A stretch of DNA of 64,000 bases from JAKACA01 sp049510975 (GTDB lineage: Bacteria; Actinomycetota; Acidimicrobiia; Acidimicrobiales; Bog-793), in the NCBI GenBank assembly GCA_049510975.1, contig JBEKYM010000013.1, positions 1-64,000 on the forward strand. The letters are read 5' to 3'. The notes under the pieces are model-generated. The model searched no databases. It was not told where the DNA came from and saw nothing but the letters and a program-made list of their open reading frames with translations. Of this stretch, positions 37,626-45,780 are shown piece by piece. A program made the translations under genes and the position numbers. How positions within the stretch are numbered: position 1 is the first letter of the stretch; each line of letters opens with the position of its first letter.

Positions 37626-38651
37626 GTGGCACAGCTTTTCTACGAGAAGGACGCCGACCAGGCGCTCGTGCGCTCCCGCAAGGTGGCGATCATCGGGTAC
37701 GGCTCGCAGGGGCACGCCCATGCCCTCAATCTGAGCGAGTCGGGCGTCGACGTCCGCGTCGGGCTGCGCGAGGGCTCGGCTTCGAAGGCGAAGGCCGAAG
37801 CGGCCGGGCTACGCGTCGTGCCGGTGGCGCAGGCGGCGGCCGAGGCCGATCTCGTCATGTTGCTGCTGCCGGACACCGAGCAGGCTGCGGTCTACGAAGC
37901 CGAGATCGCCCCGCATCTTGCCGACGGCGATGCGCTCTTCTTCGCCCACGGGTTCAACATCCGTTTCGGGCTCATCAACCCGCCGCCGGGAGTGGACGTC
38001 GGCATGGTGGCGCCGAAGGGCCCTGGCCATCTCGTCCGGCGGACCTACACCGACGGCGGCGGGGTGCCATCACTCATCGCCGTGTCCGCCGACGAGTCCG
38101 GCAAGGCCATGCAGCTGGCCCTCTCCTATGCCGACGCCCTCGGCGCCACCCGCGCCGGCGTGCTCGAGACGACGTTCGAGGAGGAGACCGAGACGGACCT
38201 GTTCGGCGAGCAGGTCGTGCTCTGCGGCGGCGTGACGGCGCTCGTCACCGCCGCCTTCGAGACGCTCGTGGAGGCCGGCTACCAACCCGAGTCGGCTTAC
38301 TTCGAGTGCCTGCACGAGCTCAAGCTCATCGTCGACCTCATGTACGAGCAGGGCATCTCCGGCATGCGCTTCTCGGTGTCGGACACGGCCGAGTACGGCG
38401 ACATGACGCGAGGCCCGCGCATCATCGACGACCACGTCCGCGCCGAGATGCGGACGATCCTCGACGAGATCCAAGACGGCCGTTTTGCCGCCGAGTGGGT
38501 GGCCGAGAACGCCAACGGCCGGCCGCGCTATCGCGAGCTGCGCGAGCAAGGACGCAAGCATCAGATCGAGCAAGTCGGCGCCGAGTTGCGGGCGATGATG
38601 CCCTTCGTCTCCGCCGGCCGACAGCGCCTCGAGGACGTCTCCGGCGGCTGA
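37626..38651 (+). CDS. ilvC: Ketol-acid reductoisomerase, class I
   Basis: IlvC isomerises and reduces acetolactate with NADPH and Mg2+. The Rossmann motif is IIGYGSQGHAHALNL. The Arg/Ser-containing loop RVGLREGSASKAKA is consistent with NADPH preference. APKGPGHLVRRTY, DLFGEQVVLCGG and ECLHELKLIVDLMYEQG supply the metal and substrate residues. The length of 341 aa matches the short class I form. A GGAGAGGAAA site precedes the GTG. It lies 73 nt after ilvN, in the same direction. Confidence 0.97.
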   Translation: MAQLFYEKDADQALVRSRKVAIIGYGSQGHAHALNLSESGVDVRVGLREGSASKAKAEAAGLRVVPVAQAAAEADLVMLLLPDTEQAAVYEAEIAPHLADGDALFFAHGFNIRFGLINPPPGVDVGMVAPKGPGHLVRRTYTDGGGVPSLIAVSADESGKAMQLALSYADALGATRAGVLETTFEEETETDLFGEQVVLCGGVTALVTAAFETLVEAGYQPESAYFECLHELKLIVDLMYEQGISGMRFSVSDTAEYGDMTRGPRIIDDHVRAEMRTILDEIQDGRFAAEWVAENANGRPRYRELREQGRKHQIEQVGAELRAMMPFVSAGRQRLEDVSGG

Positions 38652-38711
38652 CGGCGGCGCCGGCAACGGTGCAGTCACCGACGGCGTCGCGCCCCCGTGT
38701 AGCCTCGACAG

Positions 38712-38771
38712 ATGAGTCGGCAGACGACGAGTCGGCAGACAACCGAGCGCGAGAGGCGGAGGCTGCCATGA
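38712..38771 (+). CDS. Possible short upstream reading frame coupled to guaA
   Basis: A 19-codon frame (MSRQTTSRQTTERERRRLP) starts at ATG 38712, 6 nt after a TAGCCT box (38700-38705). It ends in a TGA that overlaps the guaA ATG (ATGA). Its DNA contains a direct repeat of AGTCGGCAGAC. The arrangement would let ribosomes that load on a leaderless mRNA pass directly to guaA. No -35 box is clear, and the peptide has no known relative, so this could be chance. Confidence 0.4.
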   Translation: MSRQTTSRQTTERERRRLP

Positions 38772-40378
38772 GCCCGGAATCGTCAGCCGGACCGTCTGTT
38801 GGCAACGTTCTCACCCGCCACGAGCACCCGTCTCCGGTGCTCGTGGTCGACTTCGGCGCTCAGTACGCCCAGCTGATCGCCCGGCGGGTGCGCGAGGCCC
38901 ACATCTACAGCGAGATCGTCCCGCACTCGATGCCGATCGAGGAGATCCTCGCCAAGCAGCCGGCAGCCGTGATCTTGTCGGGCGGGCCCTCGAGCATCTA
39001 CGAAGAAGGTGCGCCCCGGGTGGAGCGCGCCCTGTTCGAGTCCGGCGTCCCCGTGCTCGGTCTGTGTTACGGCTTCCACGCCATGGCCGATGCTCTCGGG
39101 GGCACGGTCGAGCACACGGAAGCGGCGGAGTTCGGGCGGACCGCCGTCACGGTCTCACCCGCGGCGCAGCTCTTCGCCGGCCAGCCGGCCGAGCAGGTGG
39201 TCTGGATGTCACATCGCGATGTCGTCTCGGCGGCGCCTCCGGGCTTCAGCGTCACCGCCTCGTCGCCCTCGGCGAAGGTGACCGCCTTCGAGCGGCCCGA
39301 CTTGCGGCTCTACGGCGTGCAGTGGCACCCCGAGGTCCTGCACACGACGTATGGGCAACAGGTGCTGGAGCGGTTTCTGTACGACGGGGCCGGCATCGAA
39401 CCCTCCTGGACCGCCGCCGGCATCATCCGCGAGACGATCGATTCCATCCGAGCCGAAGTGGGGGATCACCATGTGATCTGCGGGCTCTCCGGCGGCGTCG
39501 ATTCGGCCGTGGCTGCGGCGCTCGTGCACGCGGCCGTGGGCGACCAGTTGACGTGTGTGTTCGTCGACCACGGGCTGTTGCGCGAGGGCGAGCGCGAGCA
39601 GGTCGAGCAGGATTACGTGGCTGCCACCGGCATCCGCCTGAAGACCGTCGACGCCCGGGCGCGGTTCCTCGATGCCCTCGCCGGCGTGAGCGACCCCGAG
39701 ACCAAACGCAAGATCGTCGGCCGCGAGTTCATCACCGCCTTCGAGCAGGCGGCCTCCGAAGTCGTGGCGGAGCAAGGGAATCACTCGGTCGAGTTCCTCG
39801 TGCAGGGGACGCTGTACCCCGATGTCGTCGAGTCGGGCGGCGGCTCCGGCACGGCGGTGATCAAGAGCCATCACAACGTCGGTGGGTTGCCGGACGATCT
39901 GCGTTTCTCCTTGATCGAGCCGCTGCGGTCCCTGTTCAAGGACGAGGTGCGCCAGCTCGGCTTGGAGCTCGGTCTTCCGGCGGAGATCGTGTGGCGGCAC
40001 CCGTTCCCGGGACCGGGCTTGTCGATCCGCATCCTCGGCGAAGTCACGGCCGAACGACTCTCGATCTTGCGGCGGGCCGATGCCATCGTCCGGGAGGAAC
40101 TGGCGCTCGCCGGCCTCGATCGCAGCGTGTGGCAGTTCCCGGTGATCCTGCTTGCCGAGGTGCGCTCCGTCGGTGTGCAGGGCGACGGCCGGACCTACGG
40201 CCACCCCATCGTGCTGCGCCCGGTGAGCAGTGAGGACGCCATGACGGCCGACTGGTCGCGCTTGCCCGAGGACCTCCTCGCTCGCATGTCGACTCGCATC
40301 ACGAACGAGGTGGAGGAAGTCAACCGCGTCGTCCTCGACGTCACGAGCAAGCCGCCCGGCTCGATCGAATGGGAGTGA
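38768..40378 (+). CDS. guaA: GMP synthase (glutamine-hydrolysing)
   Basis: GuaA converts XMP to GMP with ATP and ammonia from glutamine. The glutaminase half has VVDFGAQYAQLIARRVRE, the Cys nucleophile in VLGLCYGFHAMAD and the His/Glu pair in VQWHPEVLHT. The synthetase half has the PP-loop GLSGGVDSAVAAALVH, then FVDHGLLR, GTLYPDVVESGG, HHNVGGLP and HPFPGPGLSIRILGE. The length is 536 aa from ATG 38768; the first 30 residues are a non-conserved extension. The start overlaps the stop of a possible short upstream frame. Confidence 0.96.
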   Translation: MSPESSAGPSVGNVLTRHEHPSPVLVVDFGAQYAQLIARRVREAHIYSEIVPHSMPIEEILAKQPAAVILSGGPSSIYEEGAPRVERALFESGVPVLGLCYGFHAMADALGGTVEHTEAAEFGRTAVTVSPAAQLFAGQPAEQVVWMSHRDVVSAAPPGFSVTASSPSAKVTAFERPDLRLYGVQWHPEVLHTTYGQQVLERFLYDGAGIEPSWTAAGIIRETIDSIRAEVGDHHVICGLSGGVDSAVAAALVHAAVGDQLTCVFVDHGLLREGEREQVEQDYVAATGIRLKTVDARARFLDALAGVSDPETKRKIVGREFITAFEQAASEVVAEQGNHSVEFLVQGTLYPDVVESGGGSGTAVIKSHHNVGGLPDDLRFSLIEPLRSLFKDEVRQLGLELGLPAEIVWRHPFPGPGLSIRILGEVTAERLSILRRADAIVREELALAGLDRSVWQFPVILLAEVRSVGVQGDGRTYGHPIVLRPVSSEDAMTADWSRLPEDLLARMSTRITNEVEEVNRVVLDVTSKPPGSIEWE

Positions 40379-40405
40379 GCGGCGCCGCCGCCGGCCCGGG
40401 CCGGA

Positions 40406-41446
40406 TCAATTGTCGAAACGCTGCAGGATCCGGCTGAACGCCCACGTCGCCTGCTTGACGCCCGAGCAGGAGTCGCTGCCGTTCGTGCCCGGGCACCCGC
40501 CGTTGTCGCGCTGGATGGCCCAGATCGAGAGCGTGTCGATGTGGTGGGCGCTCGCCCAGGCGGTGATCTGTCGGGTGTCGGACAGTGTCGTCACCTCGGC
40601 CTTGTCCGGGTTGTCGTCGATGCCGGGCATGAGCGTGAGGCCCTCCATGGCATACAGCTGTGCGGACGTCTTGGACGGGTACAGCTTCGCCAGCTGAGCG
40701 TGCAGCGCCTCGCCGGCGGTGATGGCCGCCTTGCCCATGTCGGTCGTGCCGTTGTAGTAGTCGAACGTCATGATGTTCACGACGTCGACCCGGGTGCCGT
40801 GAGCGATGGCGTTGGCCAGGACCGCCAGCCCGCTCGGCGTGAGGCCGGCGGCCGTCGCGGGCATCGTGAAGGACACCTGCAAGGGCCGGCCATGCGCGGT
40901 CGCCCACGCTTCGAGCTCGGTGATGGCGGTATTGCGCCGGTCGATGCCGATGGTGTTGCGCAATGACCTCGACTCGATGTCGAAGTCGAGCCGAGAGACG
41001 CCGTAGGTCAGCACGAGCTGCTCGTAGTCCCGCAGGATGGCGGGCACCTTGCCACACGAGTCCGCCAATTCGGTGCCGCCGCTGTCGGCGCTGTAGCCGC
41101 CGAACGACAAGATGACGTCGCCGCCGCCGGCCCGTAGCGCCTTGATCTGGGTGAGGTACTTGCCGCCGGAGACGGGAGTCTTGCCATCGCCGTCCCAGAA
41201 GATCGTGCAGGGCGCGCGTTTCTCGGATTGCAGGAAGGCGAGGGTGTAGTACTGGACGCCCGACTGCTGGGCGACGGCCGTGATGCTGCCCGGCTGGTAG
41301 GTCTCGAAGTACGGGGCGTATACCTGCGTCGGCAGCGGCGTGGCTCGGCGGGCAGCGGCGCCGGCGGCAGCCACGGCGGTTCCGCTCGCGGCCGCCATGA
41401 CGAGGGCGCCGGCGGCGGCGAGAGCGGACCATCGTGTCAAGTTCAT
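40406..41446 (-). CDS. Secreted GH18 chitinase-like glycosidase
   Basis: A 346-aa exported protein. Residues 1-30 form a clear Sec signal peptide rich in Ala. The GH18 domain shows VILSFGGYS (about 111-119) and the catalytic sequence RLDFDIESRS with Glu158 in the D-x-D-x-E position, then a later NIMTFDYYNG. These fit chitinases and chitinase-like proteins that cut beta-1,4-linked GlcNAc. There is no separate carbohydrate-binding module. A strong AGGAGGGGCG site precedes the ATG. An inverted repeat upstream (41497-41533) may be an operator. Confidence 0.87.
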   Translation of the reverse strand: MNLTRWSALAAAGALVMAAASGTAVAAAGAAARRATPLPTQVYAPYFETYQPGSITAVAQQSGVQYYTLAFLQSEKRAPCTIFWDGDGKTPVSGGKYLTQIKALRAGGGDVILSFGGYSADSGGTELADSCGKVPAILRDYEQLVLTYGVSRLDFDIESRSLRNTIGIDRRNTAITELEAWATAHGRPLQVSFTMPATAAGLTPSGLAVLANAIAHGTRVDVVNIMTFDYYNGTTDMGKAAITAGEALHAQLAKLYPSKTSAQLYAMEGLTLMPGIDDNPDKAEVTTLSDTRQITAWASAHHIDTLSIWAIQRDNGGCPGTNGSDSCSGVKQATWAFSRILQRFDN

Positions 41447-41496
41447 CGCCCCTCCTGTTCGCCGGCGTCACCGCCGCAGCTCGCCGGCGGCGCCTT

Positions 41497-41533
41497 CCCC
41501 TAATCAGTAGGAAGGTTACCTGTTAGTTAGGGG
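41497..41533. promoter_or_regulatory. CCCCTAA/TTAGGGG inverted repeat upstream of the GH18 gene
   Basis: CCCCTAA (41497-41503) and TTAGGGG (41527-41533) form a 7-bp inverted repeat with a 23-nt spacer, about 50-85 nt before the GH18 start codon. The spacer is much more AT-rich than its surroundings, as expected for a promoter. A regulator binding both arms could control the chitinase-like gene. No cognate regulator gene is present nearby, and I could not assign -35 and -10 boxes with confidence. Confidence 0.4.
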
Positions 41534-41548
41534 GATGTCGAGCGCCCG

Positions 41549-41599
41549 AGGGGAAGGTGCTCGAATTTGTGGACCACAGAGCCACGAGCACCTTCCCCT
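41549..41599. repeat. Perfect 15-bp inverted repeat, hairpin family copy 3
   Basis: The arms AGGGGAAGGTGCTCG (41549-41563) and CGAGCACCTTCCCCT (41585-41599) are fully complementary around a 21-nt loop ending CACAGAGCCA. The stem has no resemblance to the one at 5330-5378, yet the loop sequence TTGTG, 3 nt, CACAGAGCCACGA is shared. It lies 8 nt past the serC stop codon, so it could form the 3' end of the serC mRNA. Confidence 0.85.
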
Positions 41600-41606
41600 G
41601 GCTGGC

Positions 41607-42734
41607 CTAGGACAGCTGACCCACCACGTAGTCGATGCAGGCGGTGAGCGCCTCCACGTCCTCGGGGTCGATGGAGGGGAACAAGGCGATGCGCAGCTGA
41701 TTGCGGCCGAGCTTGCGGTAGGGCTCGGTGTCGACGATGCCGTTGCTGCGCAGGATCTTGGCGACGCCGAGGGCGTCCACCGAATCGTCGAAGTCGATCG
41801 TCGCAACCACGTGCGACCGCTCGTCGGGCTTGGCGACGAAGGGGCTCGTGAACGGCGTCCGCTCGGCCCAGCCGTAGATGATGCCTGCCGAACGGTCGCA
41901 GCGAGAGGCGGAGAACTCCATGCCGCCGTTGCCGTTGAACCACTCGAGCTGGCTGGCGAGCAGATGCAGGGTGGCGAGTGCGGGCGTGTTGTAGGTCTGG
42001 TCGAGTCGGGAGTTGTCGAGGGCGATCTGCAGGTCGATCGAGCTCGGCACCCATCGCGCCGAAGTCACGCGGCCGATTCGGTCGGCTGCCGCCGGCGAGA
42101 CGGCAGCCAACCAGAGCCCGCCGTCGGAGCCGAAACACTTCTGCGGTGCGAAGTAGTAGCAGTCGAACTGCTCTGCCTCGACCCGGATCCCGCCGGCGGC
42201 CGAGGTGGCGTCCACGAGCACCAGGCCGGCGGCGGGGGACCCGTCGGGCGAGAGCGGGCGCCGGATGGTCATCTGCACGCCGGTGGAGGTCTCGTTGTGG
42301 GTGAGGGCATAGGCGTCGATCGCAGGGTTGGCGACCGCCTCGGGGTGCGTTCCGGTCTCGCTCACGATGACCTCGGGGTCGGCGAGGAACGGCGCCGCCT
42401 TCGTGCCGGCGGCGAACTTGGCGGAGAACTCCCCGAAACTCAGGTGCTGGCTCTGGCGTTCGACGAGGCAGAACGTCGCCGCGTCCCAGAAAGCCGTCGT
42501 CCCCCCGTTGCCGAGCAGGATCTCGTAGCCATCGGGCAGGGAGAAAAGCTCGGCGAGCCCTTCCCGCACCTGCCCGACCAGGCCCTTCACGGTTGCCTGG
42601 CGGTGACTCGTACCGAGGAAGGATCCGGCGGCCTCGGCCAGCCGGGCAACCGCCTCCGGCCGAACCTTGGAGGGTCCCGCCCCGAAGCGGCCGTCGGCGG
42701 GTTTCAAGGCATCCGGGATCGTGATGTCAACCAT
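41607..42734 (-). CDS. serC: Phosphoserine aminotransferase
   Basis: SerC makes 3-phosphoserine from 3-phosphohydroxypyruvate and glutamate. The 375-aa protein is of the actinobacterial type. It has the N-terminal FGAGPSKVRPEA, LLGNGGTTAFWDAA, the PLP Lys in YYFAPQKCFGSDGGLW, and a C-terminal LRIALFPSIDPEDVEAL. The ATG at 42732-42734 gives the typical start (MVDITIPDALKP) and has CATGCT 6 nt upstream. It is divergent from the aminotransferase and close to serA, the step before it. Confidence 0.95.
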   Translation of the reverse strand: MVDITIPDALKPADGRFGAGPSKVRPEAVARLAEAAGSFLGTSHRQATVKGLVGQVREGLAELFSLPDGYEILLGNGGTTAFWDAATFCLVERQSQHLSFGEFSAKFAAGTKAAPFLADPEVIVSETGTHPEAVANPAIDAYALTHNETSTGVQMTIRRPLSPDGSPAAGLVLVDATSAAGGIRVEAEQFDCYYFAPQKCFGSDGGLWLAAVSPAAADRIGRVTSARWVPSSIDLQIALDNSRLDQTYNTPALATLHLLASQLEWFNGNGGMEFSASRCDRSAGIIYGWAERTPFTSPFVAKPDERSHVVATIDFDDSVDALGVAKILRSNGIVDTEPYRKLGRNQLRIALFPSIDPEDVEALTACIDYVVGQLS

Positions 42735-42803
42735 CCGGCCAGCATGACCGGAACCGAACGAACGGTCGAATTTGCACCGTGTACCCATGTGCGACCATGG
42801 GGT

Positions 42804-44039
42804 ATGGCCCCCACGACCGAGGTTGCGAACCGCCACTCCCGCGTCTCCCGCCGAATCGCCGCCGTCAGCCCCTCTGCCACGCTCGCCATCGACGCCAAGG
42901 CCAAGGCGCTGAAAGCTGCGGGTGTCGACGTTGTCGGTTTCGGTGCTGGAGAACCCGACTTCCCGACGCCGGCCCCCATCGTGGAGGCTGCCGTCGCCGC
43001 CTGCCGCGATCCGAGGAACCACCACTACACGCCGACGGCCGGCCTGGCCGAGTTGCGCGAGGCGGTCGCCGCCAAGACGCGCCGTGACTCAGGCTTCGAC
43101 GTGCAAGCCAGCCAGGTGGTCGTCACCAACGGCGGCAAGCAGGCCGTTGCGAACACCTTCGAGACTCTCCTCGACCCCGGCGACGAGGTCCTGCTGCTGG
43201 CGCCGTACTGGACCACCTACCCCGAGGCGATCATGCTCGGAGGCGGTGTGCCGGTGGTCGTGCCGACCGGGATCGAGGCGGGTTTCCAGGCGACGGTCGA
43301 GCAGCTGGAGGCGGCGGCGACCGACCGGACGAAAGTGCTGCTGTTCGTGTCGCCGTCCAACCCGACGGGCGCCGTCTACCCGCGTCAGGCGATCGAAGAC
43401 ATCGGCCGGCTGGCGGCCGAGCGCGGCTGGTGGGTCGTGACCGACGAGATCTACGAGCACCTCGTCTACGGGGATGCGGAACACCACTCGATGCCGGTCC
43501 TGGTCCCGGAGATCACCGATCGCTGCGTCGTGCTGAACGGAGTGGCCAAGACCTACGCCATGACCGGCTGGCGGGTCGGCTGGATGATCGCTCCCCCCGA
43601 CATCAGCGAGGCGGCCGCAAATCTGCAGTCGCACGTGACCTCGAACGTCAACAATGTCGCCCAGCGAGCGGCACTTGCGGCCGTGAGCGGCGACCTGTCC
43701 GCTGTGGCCGAGATGCGGACGGCGTTCGATCGGCGCCGCCGTACCATCCACCGGATGCTCAACGAGATCCCCGGTGTCAGCTGTTTCGAGCCGGAGGGTG
43801 CCTTCTACGCCTTTCCGAGTCTGGAAGGGCTCCTCGACACCCCGCTCAGGGGACGTTCGGCGCGCAACACCCTCGAGCTGGCCGAGATCATCCTCGACGA
43901 AGCCAGTGTCGCCTTCGTGCCGGGAGAGGCGTTCGGTGCGCCGGGGTATGGGCGTTTCTCCTATGCGTTGTCGGACGAAGACCTCGAGCGCGGCATCGCT
44001 CGCATCGGCGCCCTCGTGGCAGAAAGCGTGGACGCCTGA
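42804..44039 (+). CDS. aspC: Class I aminotransferase, aspartate aminotransferase type
   Basis: A PLP enzyme of 411 aa, close to the aspartate aminotransferase Ib group. It has VVGFGAGEPDFPTPAPI, HHYTPTAGLAELREAVA, FVSPSNPTGAVYP, DEIYEHLVYG, the PLP Lys in NGVAKTYAMTGWRVGW and a substrate Arg in YGRFSYALS. It would interconvert aspartate and oxaloacetate with glutamate; a related substrate cannot be excluded. The ATG at 42804 is followed 2 nt after the stop by serA, so both are probably co-transcribed. Confidence 0.88.
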   Translation: MAPTTEVANRHSRVSRRIAAVSPSATLAIDAKAKALKAAGVDVVGFGAGEPDFPTPAPIVEAAVAACRDPRNHHYTPTAGLAELREAVAAKTRRDSGFDVQASQVVVTNGGKQAVANTFETLLDPGDEVLLLAPYWTTYPEAIMLGGGVPVVVPTGIEAGFQATVEQLEAAATDRTKVLLFVSPSNPTGAVYPRQAIEDIGRLAAERGWWVVTDEIYEHLVYGDAEHHSMPVLVPEITDRCVVLNGVAKTYAMTGWRVGWMIAPPDISEAAANLQSHVTSNVNNVAQRAALAAVSGDLSAVAEMRTAFDRRRRTIHRMLNEIPGVSCFEPEGAFYAFPSLEGLLDTPLRGRSARNTLELAEIILDEASVAFVPGEAFGAPGYGRFSYALSDEDLERGIARIGALVAESVDA

Positions 44040-44041
44040 CC

Positions 44042-45628
44042 ATGGCCCGCATCCTCGTCACTGAGACCCTTGCCGACCGCGGCCTGCAGGCCATGCGGGC
44101 GGCCGGCCACACCGTCGAGGTGCAGACCGGGCTCACGCCCGAGCAGCTCCTCAGCGTCATCCCGGGCGCGCAAGCACTCGTCATCCGCTCCGCCACGCAG
44201 GTGACGGCCGAGCTGCTCGATGCCGGTCGCGACCTGATCGCCGTCGGCCGTGCCGGCGTCGGGCTCGACAACGTCGACGTCGCCGCTGCCACGGACCGGG
44301 GCGTCATGGTCGTCAATGCGCCCGAGTCGAACATCCTCTCGGCGGCCGAGCACGCCTTCGCCCTCTTGCTGGCGCAGGCTCGCAACATCCCCCAGGCCCA
44401 CGCCGCCCTCGTCGCCGGCCGCTGGGAGCGCTCCAAGTGGGAGGGGGTCGAGCTCCACGGCAAGACGCTCGGGATCGTCGGCCTCGGCCGCATCGGCGCC
44501 CTCGTCGCTCAGCGGGCGCACGCCTTCGGGATGCGCCTCGTGGCCCACGACCCGTACACCTCGGAGGATCGCGCCAAGATGATGGGCGTCGAGCTGCTGA
44601 GCCTCGACGAGGTCGTGGCCCAGTCCGACTTCCTCACCATCCACCTGCCGAAGAACAAGGAAACGGCCAACCTCATCGGCAAGGACCTCCTCGCCAAGGC
44701 GAAGCCGGGCATCCGAATCGTGAATGCGGCCCGCGGCGGCGTGCTCGACGAGCAGGCGCTTGCCAACGCCATCGAATCAGGACACGTGGGAGGGGCCGCA
44801 CTCGACGTGTTCGCCAGCGAGCCGTGCACGAGCTCGCCGCTGTTCGAGCTCTCGAGCGTCGTCGTGACGCCGCATCTCGGTGCCAGCACAGGCGAGGCCC
44901 AGGACAAGGCCGGCGAGCAGATCGCCGAGCAGATCGTCCTTGCGCTTGCCGGCGATTTCGTCCCCTACGCCGTGAACGTGGCGGCGCGCTCGGCTTCCGA
45001 GGCCGTGCGCCCGTATCTCGGCCTCGCCGAACGGCTCGGGCACGTCATCGCCGCCCTCTGCGAGGGCCTCCCGGACAGTCTCGAAGTGGTCGTGGAGGGG
45101 TCGTTGTTCGGTGAGGACCTGAGCATCCTCACGCTGGCTGCCTTGAAGGGCGTTCTGGCGGAGGGGAGCGACGAGCCGGTGTCCTATGTGAATGCCCCTC
45201 GTCTCGCCGAGCAGCGGGGACTCGAGGTGCGCGAGACCTCGACGCCGGCCGCCCTCGAGTACGTCAACCTCATCACGCTGCGGAGCCGGCACCACTCCGT
45301 CGCCGGCACCCTCGCCGGGCGCAGTGCCACCGAGCGGATCGTCATGATCGATGACCACGGCGTCGAGCTGCCCTTTGCCGAGAACCTCCTCGTCGTCCGC
45401 AACGACGACCGTCCCGGCATGATCGGCATTCTCGGTCTCGCCTGTGGCGAGGCGGGAGTGAGCATCTCGTCGATGGCCGTCGGTCAGACCGGCGGAGCGG
45501 CCAGAACGGCGCTCATGGCCGTCGCCACCGATGTGCCCGTGCCCGACGACGTCATCCGGCTGCTCAGGGGCACCGAGGGCATTCTCGACGTGCACCGAGT
45601 GCACGGCGACGGTCTCGCCGAACGCTGA
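44042..45628 (+). CDS. serA: D-3-phosphoglycerate dehydrogenase, long form
   Basis: SerA oxidises 3-phosphoglycerate, opening serine synthesis. The length is 528 aa, the long type with an extra allosteric domain between the catalytic and ACT domains. It has VGRAGVGLDNVDVAAATDRG, GIVGLGRIGALVAQRA for NAD, NAARGGVLDE, TPHLGASTGEAQDKAG with the catalytic His, and the C-terminal ACT domain (VVRNDDRPGMIGILGLA), where serine usually binds. It starts 2 nt after the aminotransferase stop. A hairpin follows at 45678-45715. Confidence 0.96.
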   Translation: MARILVTETLADRGLQAMRAAGHTVEVQTGLTPEQLLSVIPGAQALVIRSATQVTAELLDAGRDLIAVGRAGVGLDNVDVAAATDRGVMVVNAPESNILSAAEHAFALLLAQARNIPQAHAALVAGRWERSKWEGVELHGKTLGIVGLGRIGALVAQRAHAFGMRLVAHDPYTSEDRAKMMGVELLSLDEVVAQSDFLTIHLPKNKETANLIGKDLLAKAKPGIRIVNAARGGVLDEQALANAIESGHVGGAALDVFASEPCTSSPLFELSSVVVTPHLGASTGEAQDKAGEQIAEQIVLALAGDFVPYAVNVAARSASEAVRPYLGLAERLGHVIAALCEGLPDSLEVVVEGSLFGEDLSILTLAALKGVLAEGSDEPVSYVNAPRLAEQRGLEVRETSTPAALEYVNLITLRSRHHSVAGTLAGRSATERIVMIDDHGVELPFAENLLVVRNDDRPGMIGILGLACGEAGVSISSMAVGQTGGAARTALMAVATDVPVPDDVIRLLRGTEGILDVHRVHGDGLAER

Positions 45629-45677
45629 CGGCGCATCCGCCGGCCGCTCGGCCGGCGTGAGCTCGGAGCAATCTGGA

Positions 45678-45715
45678 TGGTTGGTCGGGACACATGCGTC
45701 CCCACGACCCAACCA
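45678..45715. repeat. Hairpin after serA, weak family copy 4
   Basis: The outer arms TGGTTGGTC (45678-45686) and GACCCAACCA (45706-45715) pair with one bulged C, and an inner GGGAC/GTCCC stem closes a 6-nt loop. The base CCACGA stands directly before the right arm, as in the hairpins at 5330 and 41549. It lies between convergent genes (serA and the GT87-like gene) and may end both transcripts. No T-run is present. Confidence 0.65.
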
Positions 45716-45780
45716 GAAACCGGTGCCGGCGTCGCCGACCGACGCGCCACACCCAGCCCGGCCGGCGCCCCCGCTCGGCC

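Noticed and set aside
41497..41599. Possible integron attC site because of long inverted repeats
   Set aside because: No paired RYYYAAC/GTTRRRY core sites and no gene cassettes or integrase. The stems are too perfect and the loop is conserved instead.
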